Source: CAZWCX01 sp964632945 (GTDB taxonomy: Bacteria; Planctomycetota; MHYJ01; WSZJ01; CAZWCX01). From it: 15,692 nucleotides of DNA. Each line of letters opens with the position of its first letter. Within the stretch, counting starts at the first letter, position 1. The DNA is taken from contig CAZWCX010000148.1 in assembly GCA_964632945.1 (NCBI GenBank), positions 1 through 15,692 of the forward strand, in the 5' to 3' direction. This document shows positions 1 to 6,450 of this stretch, one piece after another. The translations under genes were made by a program, and so were the position numbers. The notes below the pieces were generated by a model. It made no database searches. It worked only from the letters and a program-made list of their open reading frames with translations, and was not told where the DNA came from.

Positions 1-19
1 CCTTCCAGGCCGGACGGAG

Positions 20-68
20 CCGGATTGTTCGCGAACAGCGAAGCGGTTCGCGAATCATCCGGGCTAGG
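20..68 (-). repeat. Palindromic intergenic repeat, left copy (homologous to the element at 15640-15692)
   Basis: Two 17-nt arms (20-36 and 46-62) are inverted copies with about two mismatches, separated by a 9-nt loop. Read on the minus strand the element begins CCTAGCCCGGAT, then GATTCGCGAACCGC, and closes with TTCGCGAACAATCCG. The copy at 15640-15692 read on the plus strand has the same opening 12 bases and the same closing pattern TTCG(T)GAA-A-AATCCG. The stop codon of the 64-1893 gene lies inside the element. There is no U-tract, so it is not a typical intrinsic terminator, though the hairpin could stop transcription or protect the mRNA end. Confidence 0.7.
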
Positions 69-1893
69 AAACCGCCGCCGCCGCCGGAACCTCCCGCGGG
101 CGGTCTTCCGTTTCGTGGGTCAGGGCGCCGCTGGACAGCAGGACCTTCCGCAGACCGCGCATCGACGCCGCCAGCGCCCGCCGCTGTTCGGGCTGCAACG
201 GCCCCAACCGCTCGCCCGCGAGCGCTTCCAGATGGGCGACCGCCGATCGCAGCGGCGCGTGGACGTCCTCCACCATCGTGCGCAGGCGATCCTCGCGCCG
301 CATCTGGTCGCGGAGCTCCTGGGTGACGTCGCGCAGACTCGCCACGCCGAGCGCGGGCTGGCCGCCCGCATCGCGCACGACTCCGCAGCGGGCCTCGACC
401 CAGCGGGGGGTCCCGTCCGCCCCCGCGAGTTCGAGCGCCACCGGTCGATTGCCGCCTTCGACCTCGACCATCCGCGCGAGCAGGGTGGCAGGCTCGAACG
501 GACGCGCGCCGTCACGCGTGCGCAGCCGGCAGAAGTCGTGCCATGGGCGGCCCGTCAGCCCCCCGGGCGCGCAGCCGACCAGGCGCTCGGCCGCGGCATT
601 GGCATGGACGATGTCGCCCCCACGGTCGATCAAAACGATGCCGTCGGCGGCCGTCGCCACGATCCCCTCGAATTTCCGACGCTCGGCCTCGAGGTGGTCG
701 CGGGTGCGGGCATTGTCGACCGACAGCGCCGTCCGCCCCGCGATCAACTGCAGGGTGCGAACCTCGTCATCGGTGAATCGGCGGGCCGAGAGCGAACGTA
801 CGTTGATCACTCCCACCACCCGGTTCTGCGCCAGCATGGGCACGGCCAGCAGGGTGCTGCCGGGATGCCCGCCGCCTGGATGCTGCAGGTAACGACGGTC
901 GTGGGCGAGGTTTTCCGCGACCACCGGCTGCCCCGTGGCGGCCGCCCGGCCCGCGATCCCCTGGCCGACGCGCAAGCGTAAGGTGACCGCCGGCTTCGGC
1001 CCCGCCCCCCGGCCGGCGTGGACATAGAGCTCCTGCGCTCGCTCGTCGAGCAGCATGATCGAACAGGCGTCGACCTCGAGCAGGCGATGGACGAGGTCGA
1101 GCGTCCGATCCAGGCAGTCGTCGATCCCCGGACTCGAAGAAGTGATCGTCGCCATCTCGTAGCCGGCGACCTCGTACAGCGTGGAGAGCTCCCGCACCTT
1201 TCGCCCCAGCTCCCCGCTCAGACGGTCATGCTCGAGCGCCATGCCGGCGAGATCGGCGAACCCCAGGGCCGTGCGAGTTTCGTCTTCGGTGAGCGGCGGA
1301 AGCTCCCGACGATCGGCGAGGACCAGCAGGCACGGCACGCGGTCATGAATCACCGCGGGCAATACGGTCAGCGTGCGGAGCAACCGCCCCGGGGCCAACC
1401 CCGGCGGCAGACGGTCCATCGCCTGCGGTCCGCTCACCGACGTGGGCCGACGGGACTCGATCGCCTCTGCGAATACGGCGGCCCGGGCGCTCAGCCGCAT
1501 CCCCGGCCGGCCTATCGCGTCCGCCCGCCCGGAGAGCACTTCGAGCTCGCCGCGATCCGCATGATGCGAGAGCACCGTCACCCATTCCCGCTCCGTCAGG
1601 CCGGAGACGACGTCGAGGGTCTCGCCCAGGACCTCCTCGCGCGACCGGTCGGAAAGGACCACGCGCAAGATGCGCCGCAGGGCGCAGACCTCGAACTCCC
1701 GCGCGTTTCGTCGCACCGCGGGAACTTCTCCGGGACCGGCCTTCTCCGGAAACTGGGCCCCACCGGCCGCCCGTCGCGGGGATTGCAGCCCGGCCAGGAC
1801 GAGACGTCGCTTCAGGACCCGTTGGATGACCAGGTCAATGCCGAGCAACGCACACAGCGAAATCAGGACGGCGTACTCCACCGCCGATCCCAT
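64..1893 (-). CDS. Membrane-anchored GAF-GAF-PAS sensor protein with degenerate HisKA end
   Basis: A 609-aa signalling protein with no catalytic domain. Residues about 5-23 form one hydrophobic segment, probably a membrane anchor. GAF-like domains follow at about 70-225 (weak) and 255-395 (clear: the CSIMLLDE strand, the VGQGIAGRAA loop, LLAVPML and VVGVINV). A PAS domain spans about 405-525 (DGIVLIDRGGDIVHANAAAE, ending in the SLRDVTQE signature). Residues 530-590 resemble a HisKA dimerisation hairpin, but where the H-box reads SHELRTPL this protein has VEDVHAPL, so Glu542 sits at the phospho-acceptor site. No HATPase_c domain follows. The start was set at ATG 1893 because AAGGAGG lies just upstream; an in-frame GTG at 2145 would add 84 residues without recognisable features. 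It probably senses a ligand or redox signal and acts by protein contact. Domain calls are strong, function is inferred. Confidence 0.85.
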   Translation of the reverse strand: MGSAVEYAVLISLCALLGIDLVIQRVLKRRLVLAGLQSPRRAAGGAQFPEKAGPGEVPAVRRNAREFEVCALRRILRVVLSDRSREEVLGETLDVVSGLTEREWVTVLSHHADRGELEVLSGRADAIGRPGMRLSARAAVFAEAIESRRPTSVSGPQAMDRLPPGLAPGRLLRTLTVLPAVIHDRVPCLLVLADRRELPPLTEDETRTALGFADLAGMALEHDRLSGELGRKVRELSTLYEVAGYEMATITSSSPGIDDCLDRTLDLVHRLLEVDACSIMLLDERAQELYVHAGRGAGPKPAVTLRLRVGQGIAGRAAATGQPVVAENLAHDRRYLQHPGGGHPGSTLLAVPMLAQNRVVGVINVRSLSARRFTDDEVRTLQLIAGRTALSVDNARTRDHLEAERRKFEGIVATAADGIVLIDRGGDIVHANAAAERLVGCAPGGLTGRPWHDFCRLRTRDGARPFEPATLLARMVEVEGGNRPVALELAGADGTPRWVEARCGVVRDAGGQPALGVASLRDVTQELRDQMRREDRLRTMVEDVHAPLRSAVAHLEALAGERLGPLQPEQRRALAASMRGLRKVLLSSGALTHETEDRPREVPAAAAVS

Positions 1894-2165
1894 GGCCCCC
1901 TCCTTGACACCCCGACCCCGCGGTGGGCCCTCGCACCGCCGGCCGCGTCCGGCCGACTTCGCGCAACGGACCGGGTCCGAGGCGCGGAGAGTGCCCCATC
2001 CGCATCCGGCGACCGGGTCGGCGTGGCTGGGTCCGCGCCGGGGCGCCGGGTTCGGGCCCCCCGCCGTGCGCGGGGCGGCCCGGGTCGGGGTCTGCGATCT
2101 GCCTCCAGGGAGAAATGTCCGCGCACACGAAGGGCTGACCGGCACAACGTCTCTCGGGATCGAAC
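1894..2165 (-). other. Long 5' leader of the GAF/PAS gene
   Basis: About 270 nt between the predicted transcription start (near 2165) and ATG 1893. It is very GC-rich, with short self-complementary stretches such as CCCGC-GCACG-GCGGG, and ends in a strong AAGGAGG ribosome site at about 1899-1905. I see no riboswitch family that I recognise and no convincing small gene. A GTG at 2145 opens a frame that runs into the GAF gene, but it has no ribosome site of note. Confidence 0.4.
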
Positions 2166-2171
2166 GAGGCC

Positions 2172-2199
2172 ATCATACATTTTTCATGCAGTTTGTCAA
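2172..2199 (-). promoter_or_regulatory. Sigma70-type promoter for the GAF/PAS gene
   Basis: On the minus strand a perfect -35 TTGACA (2199-2194) is followed after 16 nt by -10 TATGAT (2177-2172). The predicted start is near 2165. This is the closest match to the consensus in the window, in an AT-rich island. Confidence 0.7.
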
Positions 2200-2315
2200 G
2201 AGGAAATAGTCCGCAGCCGAACCGTCGTGGCGGCAAAGGGTTGCCTGGAACGTCCGGTGGGGAGGGGCGGGTCCCCCGGCGGGCCGGGGACGGGGGGGTG
2301 GGCTCAGGAAAGTGC

Positions 2316-2343
2316 TTGACTTGCCCCCCCGCGCTCGGATAAT
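2316..2343 (+). promoter_or_regulatory. Sigma70-type promoter for tRNA-Gly
   Basis: -35 TTGACT (2316-2321), a 16-nt spacer and -10 GATAAT (2338-2343) put the start near 2350, about 9 nt before the mature tRNA 5' end. It may also serve the antiporter gene, which follows the tRNA with no visible terminator in between. Confidence 0.7.
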
Positions 2344-2358
2344 GAGAGCTGCTCGAAT

Positions 2359-2431
2359 GCGGGTGTAGCTCAGTTGGTAGAGCACAACGTTGCCAACGTT
2401 GTTGTCGCCGGTTCAAGCCCGGTCACCCGCT
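2359..2431 (+). tRNA. tRNA-Gly (anticodon GCC)
   Basis: A complete 73-nt cloverleaf. The acceptor stem GCGGGTG/CACCCGC pairs over 2359-2365 and 2424-2430, with discriminator T at 2431 as is usual for tRNA-Gly. The D arm is TAGCTCAGTTGGTAGAGC. The anticodon stem CAACG/CGTTG encloses loop TTGCCAA, with anticodon GCC at 2392-2394 reading GGC and GGU, the main glycine codons in a GC-rich genome. The T arm is GCCGG-TTCAAGC-CCGGT (2407-2423), closing with one G-T pair. CCA is not encoded and must be added after transcription. Confidence 0.97.
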
Positions 2432-2466
2432 TTTCCCCTCCCTCCCGGTAACGGTAGATCGACCGC

Positions 2467-2505
2467 GTCCGCCTCAACCTCCTCCTCCGCGGCGGACCAC
2501 AGGAG
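2467..2505 (+). promoter_or_regulatory. Leader hairpin and ribosome site before the antiporter gene
   Basis: GTCCGCC (2467-2473) and GGCGGAC (2491-2497) can form a 7-bp stem. Directly after it lies AGGAG (2501-2505), eight bases before a CTG. The loop carries CCTCCTCC, which could instead pair with AGGAG and hide it. The ribosome site decides the start codon of the next gene. The switching idea is inference. Confidence 0.4.
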
Positions 2506-2513
2506 AAACGCCC

Positions 2514-4868
2514 CTGCCCGAGATCTTCACGACCACGGTCGTCGCGATGACCGCCGGGATTCTGATGATGGTCCTGGCGCGGGAACTGCGCGTCTCGGCG
2601 ATCGTCGTCCTGCTGATCGGCGGCGTCGCCCTCGGGCCCGAGCTGCTCGGCTGGGTTAACCCGCGGTCGCTCGGAGACGGACTGCGGGTGATCGTGCAGC
2701 TTTCGGTCGCCCTTATCCTGTTCGAAGGCGGGCTCACGCTCGATCTCCACGGGTATCGCCGCGCCTCGGGGATCATCCGCCGGCTGCTCACGGTGGGGGT
2801 GGCCATCACCTGGGTGGTCACGGCCCTTGCCATCCACCTTCTGTTCGGCCAGCCGCTGCCGTTTTGCTTCCTGGCGGCGAGCCTGGTGGTGGTGACCGGA
2901 CCGACGGTGATTTCGCCGCTGCTGCGCCGTGTCCGGGTGAAGCAGAATGTGCACAACGCGCTCTACTGGGAGGGCGTGCTGGTCGACCCGGTGGGCGTCT
3001 TCCTTGCGGTCATGTGCTACGAGTTGGTGGCGGCCGGCAGCACGATGGAGGAAGCCACGCGGCTCTTCGCGCTCCGCTTCGCCGTCGGGCTCGGGATCGG
3101 GGGGGTGGCCGGTCTGATGCTCGACCAGGTGATCCGCCGGATGTGGATCCATCCCGAACAGATCAACATTTTCGCCTTCGCCACCGCGCTGATCACCTTC
3201 GGCGCCTGCGACCGCCTGGCGCACGAATCCGGCCTGTTGGGCGTGATCGTCGCCGGGTTCATCCTGGGGGCCCGGCGCCCGAAGCCTCTCGAGCGGATCC
3301 GGCGGTTCAAGCTCGAACTCACCGAGATGCTCATCGGCAATCTGTTCGTTCTGCTTTCGGCGAACCTGAGCGTGGCCGCGTTCCTGGAGTTCGGTTGGCG
3401 CGGGGCGCTGCTGGTGTTGCTGGTCCTCTTGGTGGCGCGCCCGGCGTGCGTGTTCGCCTCCGGGATGGGCACCGATTTCACGCGCGCGGAGAAGCTGTTC
3501 CTCAGTTGGGTGGCTCCGCGCGGGATCGTGGCGGCGTCGATGGGGTCGTTCTTCGCCCTGCAGTTGACCGCCCAGGGGGATGAACGCGGCGCCTTCCTCG
3601 AAACGTTCACGTACTCGATCATCGGGGCGACCGTGATTCTGCAGGGATCGTCGGCGGGCTGGGTGGCGCGTCGCCTGGGCCTGAACCGGCCCGCACCCAA
3701 CGGCTACATGATCATCGGGGCGCACCGGCTCGGGTGCGAGTTGTCGCGCTTCATCACCGAGGTGGTCAAGCGCCCCTGCCTGGTTCTGGACGCCAACCCG
3801 CGGGCCGTGGAAGACGCGCGCGCCCGGGGCGTGGTGGCGGAGTACGCGGATGCGCTCGATCCGGGTCTGCGCGAGAGCGACATCGTGGCGCCGATCGGCG
3901 GGCTGCTGGCGGCCACCGACAACGAGCACCTCAACTCCCTGATCTGCCAGCAGTGGGAGGATTCGCTCAATCCCGGCTGGGACTACCGCTGGGCGCGAGC
4001 CGCGCGCGAGGGGGACCTGTCGTTGCCGGGCAAGGTCGTCTGGCCGACGCTTCCCAAGCCCTCGGTGGTCGCGGCGGAACTCGATCGGGGCGAAGCCGGC
4101 TTGCAGCGCATTCCGTTGGGAGATGCGACCGGCATGGGGGAAGACGCGACGATCCTGGCGGTTTCCCAGGACGGCCGGCTCTCGTTCCACCCCGAAGAGT
4201 GGAAAGAGGCCAAGCCCACCAGCGAGGCCCTGATCCTCTGGCGCCGCTCGGTCCGGCTCTCGAGCCACGTCCAGCCGGAGACGGTGCTGGTCTCGGGGGC
4301 GCGGGACGTCGAGGCGCTGTTCAGCGAGATGCTCGACGCCCTCGCGAAGCTCGAGCCGGCGCTCGATCGGGCTCGCGTGTACGACGAACTCCTCGAGCGC
4401 GAACACAACCTCTCCACGGCCATCGGCCACTGGGTGGCCATCCCCCACTGCTCGCAGCGGGGGTTGCCGCAGCCGCGCTGCGCCATCGCGCTGGTGCCCG
4501 CGGGAGTCGATTTCGGCGCCTACGATGGGGTACCGGTCAAACTGGTCTTCCTGCTCATCAGTCCGCCGGAAGACCCGGAACGCCACCTCGTGCTGCTGGC
4601 GGAGATCGCGCACATCGCCGCGGATCCGGGGACGGTGGAAAAGATGACGGCGGCGGGCTCGTCCGAAGAACTCTACCGGCTGCTGCAGGACGTCGAGGCC
4701 CGGCTCCCGCGCGGGGCCCTGCTCGGCGGCGGCGCGCGCACCCGCGCGCGCGCGCCGGCCCGCAAGACCCCGACCTCGGCAATCCCCGCGCCGCCCGCGC
4801 CGCCCGCGCCGGCAGCGCCGCCGTCGCCGCCGCCCGGTGCGGAAAAGGACCCGCCCGCGGCGCCCTGA
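2514..4868 (+). CDS. CPA-type cation/proton antiporter fused to Rossmann and PTS EIIA domains
   Basis: A 784-aa inner-membrane protein if started at CTG 2514. Residues about 1-390 form the many-helix Na+/H+ exchanger domain, with TGPTVISPLLRR and EGVLVDPVG marking the unwound-helix region and the acidic ion-site motif (Glu153, Asp158). At about 396 a TrkA-N/RCK-like Rossmann fold begins (MIIGAHRLGCELSRFI), with His in place of the second glycine of GxGxxG, so nucleotide binding is uncertain. Residues about 600-735 form a PTS EIIA type-2 domain with the phospho-acceptor motif VAIPHC (His645). An Ala/Pro-rich tail ends the protein. CTG was chosen because AGGAG lies 8 nt upstream and the first helix needs the added residues; ATG 2547 has no ribosome site. 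It probably exports Na+ or K+ against protons under control of nucleotide or PTS phosphorylation. The ion is not determined. Confidence 0.88.
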   Translation: MPEIFTTTVVAMTAGILMMVLARELRVSAIVVLLIGGVALGPELLGWVNPRSLGDGLRVIVQLSVALILFEGGLTLDLHGYRRASGIIRRLLTVGVAITWVVTALAIHLLFGQPLPFCFLAASLVVVTGPTVISPLLRRVRVKQNVHNALYWEGVLVDPVGVFLAVMCYELVAAGSTMEEATRLFALRFAVGLGIGGVAGLMLDQVIRRMWIHPEQINIFAFATALITFGACDRLAHESGLLGVIVAGFILGARRPKPLERIRRFKLELTEMLIGNLFVLLSANLSVAAFLEFGWRGALLVLLVLLVARPACVFASGMGTDFTRAEKLFLSWVAPRGIVAASMGSFFALQLTAQGDERGAFLETFTYSIIGATVILQGSSAGWVARRLGLNRPAPNGYMIIGAHRLGCELSRFITEVVKRPCLVLDANPRAVEDARARGVVAEYADALDPGLRESDIVAPIGGLLAATDNEHLNSLICQQWEDSLNPGWDYRWARAAREGDLSLPGKVVWPTLPKPSVVAAELDRGEAGLQRIPLGDATGMGEDATILAVSQDGRLSFHPEEWKEAKPTSEALILWRRSVRLSSHVQPETVLVSGARDVEALFSEMLDALAKLEPALDRARVYDELLEREHNLSTAIGHWVAIPHCSQRGLPQPRCAIALVPAGVDFGAYDGVPVKLVFLLISPPEDPERHLVLLAEIAHIAADPGTVEKMTAAGSSEELYRLLQDVEARLPRGALLGGGARTRARAPARKTPTSAIPAPPAPPAPAAPPSPPPGAEKDPPAAP

Positions 4869-4907
4869 CCGCGACCCCGGGGGCCTGCGCGACGGCGCCC
4901 GCGTCGT

Positions 4908-4936
4908 TTGCGCGTTGCGCCCCGCGACGGTATACT
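4908..4936 (+). promoter_or_regulatory. Promoter placing the start of transcription at the STAS/HATPase ATG
   Basis: -10 TATACT (4931-4936) is preceded after a 17-nt spacer by a weak -35 TTGCGC (4908-4913). The -10 ends only 6 nt before ATG 4943, and no Shine-Dalgarno sequence is present. Both facts fit a leaderless mRNA. Confidence 0.5.
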
Positions 4937-4942
4937 CCCGGC

Positions 4943-6004
4943 ATGAAGTTCCACATCCTGCTCGAACGCACGCTGGATGAACGCGCGCTCGAGACGGCGC
5001 TCGCGCGCTGGCACACCGCGCTGCGGAGCGTGCCGGCGGCGCCGGCGACTCCGCCCCCCGTCCCCCGCCCCGGGGAACTCCCCTTCCCCGAACCCGCCCC
5101 GCCCCCTGCCGCCGACGGACCCCGCCGCTTTCCGTCCGGCTCCCAGGCTATCGTCGACATGAGCGGGGTCACCTTCGTCCAGCCTCACGGCACCGTCGGC
5201 CTGCTCGAGTTCGCGCGGTTCGCGCGCTCTCAAGGCGTGTTGCCGCTCCTGCGCGCCCCCGAGTCCAAGGACGTGCAGTCGTACCTGATGCGCATCGACT
5301 TTTTCACCCAGGCCCGGGAACTCTTCGAGATGGGCGATTTCGAGCCGGAGCACGTCCCCCGTCGCTCCGCGAGCGACGTCCTGCTCGAGATCACGCCGAT
5401 CCGCAAAACCGAGGACATTCACGCCGTCGTGCAGAAAGTCCAGGGGCGCGCCCGCACCATTCTCGCCAAGCACCTCCACTACAGCCCTGCCGACATCTCC
5501 CGGTTCATCGTGGCGCTCTCGGAGGTGTGCCAGAACATCCTCGAACACAGCGAGGACACCGGTTATGTGGCGATCCAGAAGTACGCCTACAAGGAAAAGC
5601 TGGGCCGCAACGTGGTGATGATCGCCGTCACCGACCTCGGCGTCGGCATGCGGCAGAGCCTCTACCCGCGGCTGGGCGTGAAGTTCGGCGTCTCCTGGAA
5701 CGACGTGACCGCGATCCAGCAGGCTTTCGACCACGGGGTGTCGCGTTACGATGATCCGGGACGCGGCCACGGCCTGCGCAGCGTGCGGGAACTGGTGGAG
5801 GCGTGGAACGGAAAGATCTCGATCCGCTCCGGGACGGCCAAGGTGAACCGCATTCCGGACTGGGCGCTGACGCGTCGGGCGATCGAGCGCGACCTGCCGG
5901 CCTTCCCCGGGACGCAGATCTTCCTCACGCTGCCGGAGAGTCTGGCGCGGACTCCCCGCGGGGAGGGGGGCGGCGCGGCCGCCGCTCCACCGCCGCCGGA
6001 ATGA
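4943..6004 (+). CDS. STAS-like / HATPase_c regulatory ATPase
   Basis: A 353-aa soluble protein. A Pro-rich linker (about 33-60) leads to a STAS/MlaB-like strand-helix unit near 68-100 (AIVDMSGVTFVQPHGTVGLL). From about 165 it has a GHKL-type ATP-binding domain with all three boxes: N-box Glu194-xxx-Asn198 (EVCQNILEHS), G1 Asp231-x-Gly-x-Gly (DLGVGM) and G2 GRGHGLRS (Gly273-Gly277). No histidine phospho-acceptor domain is present, so it is closer to the anti-sigma/RsbW-type ATPases than to a sensor kinase. The start at ATG 4943 lies 6 nt after a TATACT box with no ribosome site, so it is probably leaderless. It starts 74 nt after the antiporter and ends 4 nt short of the convergent minus-strand gene. 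Target and partner are not shown by the sequence. The N-terminal STAS assignment is weaker than the ATPase one. Confidence 0.8.
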   Translation: MKFHILLERTLDERALETALARWHTALRSVPAAPATPPPVPRPGELPFPEPAPPPAADGPRRFPSGSQAIVDMSGVTFVQPHGTVGLLEFARFARSQGVLPLLRAPESKDVQSYLMRIDFFTQARELFEMGDFEPEHVPRRSASDVLLEITPIRKTEDIHAVVQKVQGRARTILAKHLHYSPADISRFIVALSEVCQNILEHSEDTGYVAIQKYAYKEKLGRNVVMIAVTDLGVGMRQSLYPRLGVKFGVSWNDVTAIQQAFDHGVSRYDDPGRGHGLRSVRELVEAWNGKISIRSGTAKVNRIPDWALTRRAIERDLPAFPGTQIFLTLPESLARTPRGEGGGAAAAPPPPE

Positions 6005-6008
6005 TCCG

Positions 6009-6383
6009 CTACTTCTTTTCGGGCGCCGCCGGTGCGGCCGGGGTGGCCGTCCCTGCGGCGGGCGCGGCGGCGGGGGCCGCCTCCTTCTTTTTCGACACGG
6101 GGATGCGCAGCAGCGTGTCGAAGGTCTGAAGGATCGTCTCGTGGTGCTTGAGCGCCTCTTCGCGCGTGTGGTAGCGCTTGTTGTACTGCTGGCGGAGCAC
6201 CGTGTAGTCGCCGTTCTCGTCGGTCTCCACGACCACGGTGTCGAAGTTCGCCCGGCCGTCGTCGAGCAGGAAGGGGTAGAGCTGGATGGTGTAGATCATG
6301 TAGTGCTTGTCGTCCTGCCCCTGGACCAGGCTGCAGCGCAGCTCCTTGGAATGGCGGACGTCCAGCTCCTTGACGTATTTCAT
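6009..6383 (-). CDS. Small conserved-looking protein of unknown function, downstream of selA
   Basis: A 124-aa protein I do not recognise. The first 100 residues look like a compact alpha/beta domain (KELRCSLVQGQDDKHYMIYT, FDTVVVETDENGDYTVL), followed by a helix (REEALKHHETILQTFDTLL). The last 25 are a low-complexity Ala/Pro/Thr tail ending in Lys-Lys. No signal peptide or membrane segment. ATG 6383 was chosen because a GAGG lies a few bases upstream and the domain starts there; an ATG at 6458 would overlap the selA stop and adds Ala-rich residues only. It follows selA by 67 nt on the same strand, so co-transcription is likely. Whether it has anything to do with selenocysteine is unknown. Its 3' end is 4 nt from the opposing STAS/HATPase gene. 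Confidence 0.75.
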   Translation of the reverse strand: MKYVKELDVRHSKELRCSLVQGQDDKHYMIYTIQLYPFLLDDGRANFDTVVVETDENGDYTVLRQQYNKRYHTREEALKHHETILQTFDTLLRIPVSKKKEAAPAAAPAAGTATPAAPAAPEKK

Positions 6384-6450
6384 GTCGGACCTCACGTTGC
6401 ACTCGGGTTCGGCCGCACGAGCGGCGGCGATGATAGCGGCGGCGCCCCGG

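Larger units (their letters stand above)
2166..2358. other. Divergent promoter region with G-rich tract
   Basis: The gene-free stretch between the GAF/PAS gene and tRNA-Gly covers 1894-2358. This right part holds two outward-facing sigma70-type promoters (minus strand 2172-2199, plus strand 2316-2343). Between them, at about 2257-2302, is a strongly G-rich tract on the plus strand with at least six runs of three or more G, which could form a G-quadruplex. An AT-rich island at 2171-2210 stands out from the GC-rich surroundings and matches the minus-strand promoter. Confidence 0.5.

Noticed and set aside
1..68. Intrinsic terminator at the end of the GAF/PAS gene
   Set aside because: The hairpin lacks a U-tract on either strand and its bases match the right-end repeat, so it is listed as a repeat.
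1894..2145. An 84-residue N-terminal extension of the GAF/PAS protein from GTG 2145
   Set aside because: The added residues are low-complexity, and an excellent AAGGAGG precedes ATG 1893, which begins a membrane helix.
1018..2319. Plus-strand frame opposite the GAF/PAS gene
   Set aside because: No ribosome site or domain pattern, and it crosses the minus-strand promoter.
2370..4613. Long minus-strand frame opposite the antiporter
   Set aside because: It overlaps the tRNA and is composed of charged residues without domain pattern; the plus strand has membrane helices and EIIA motifs.
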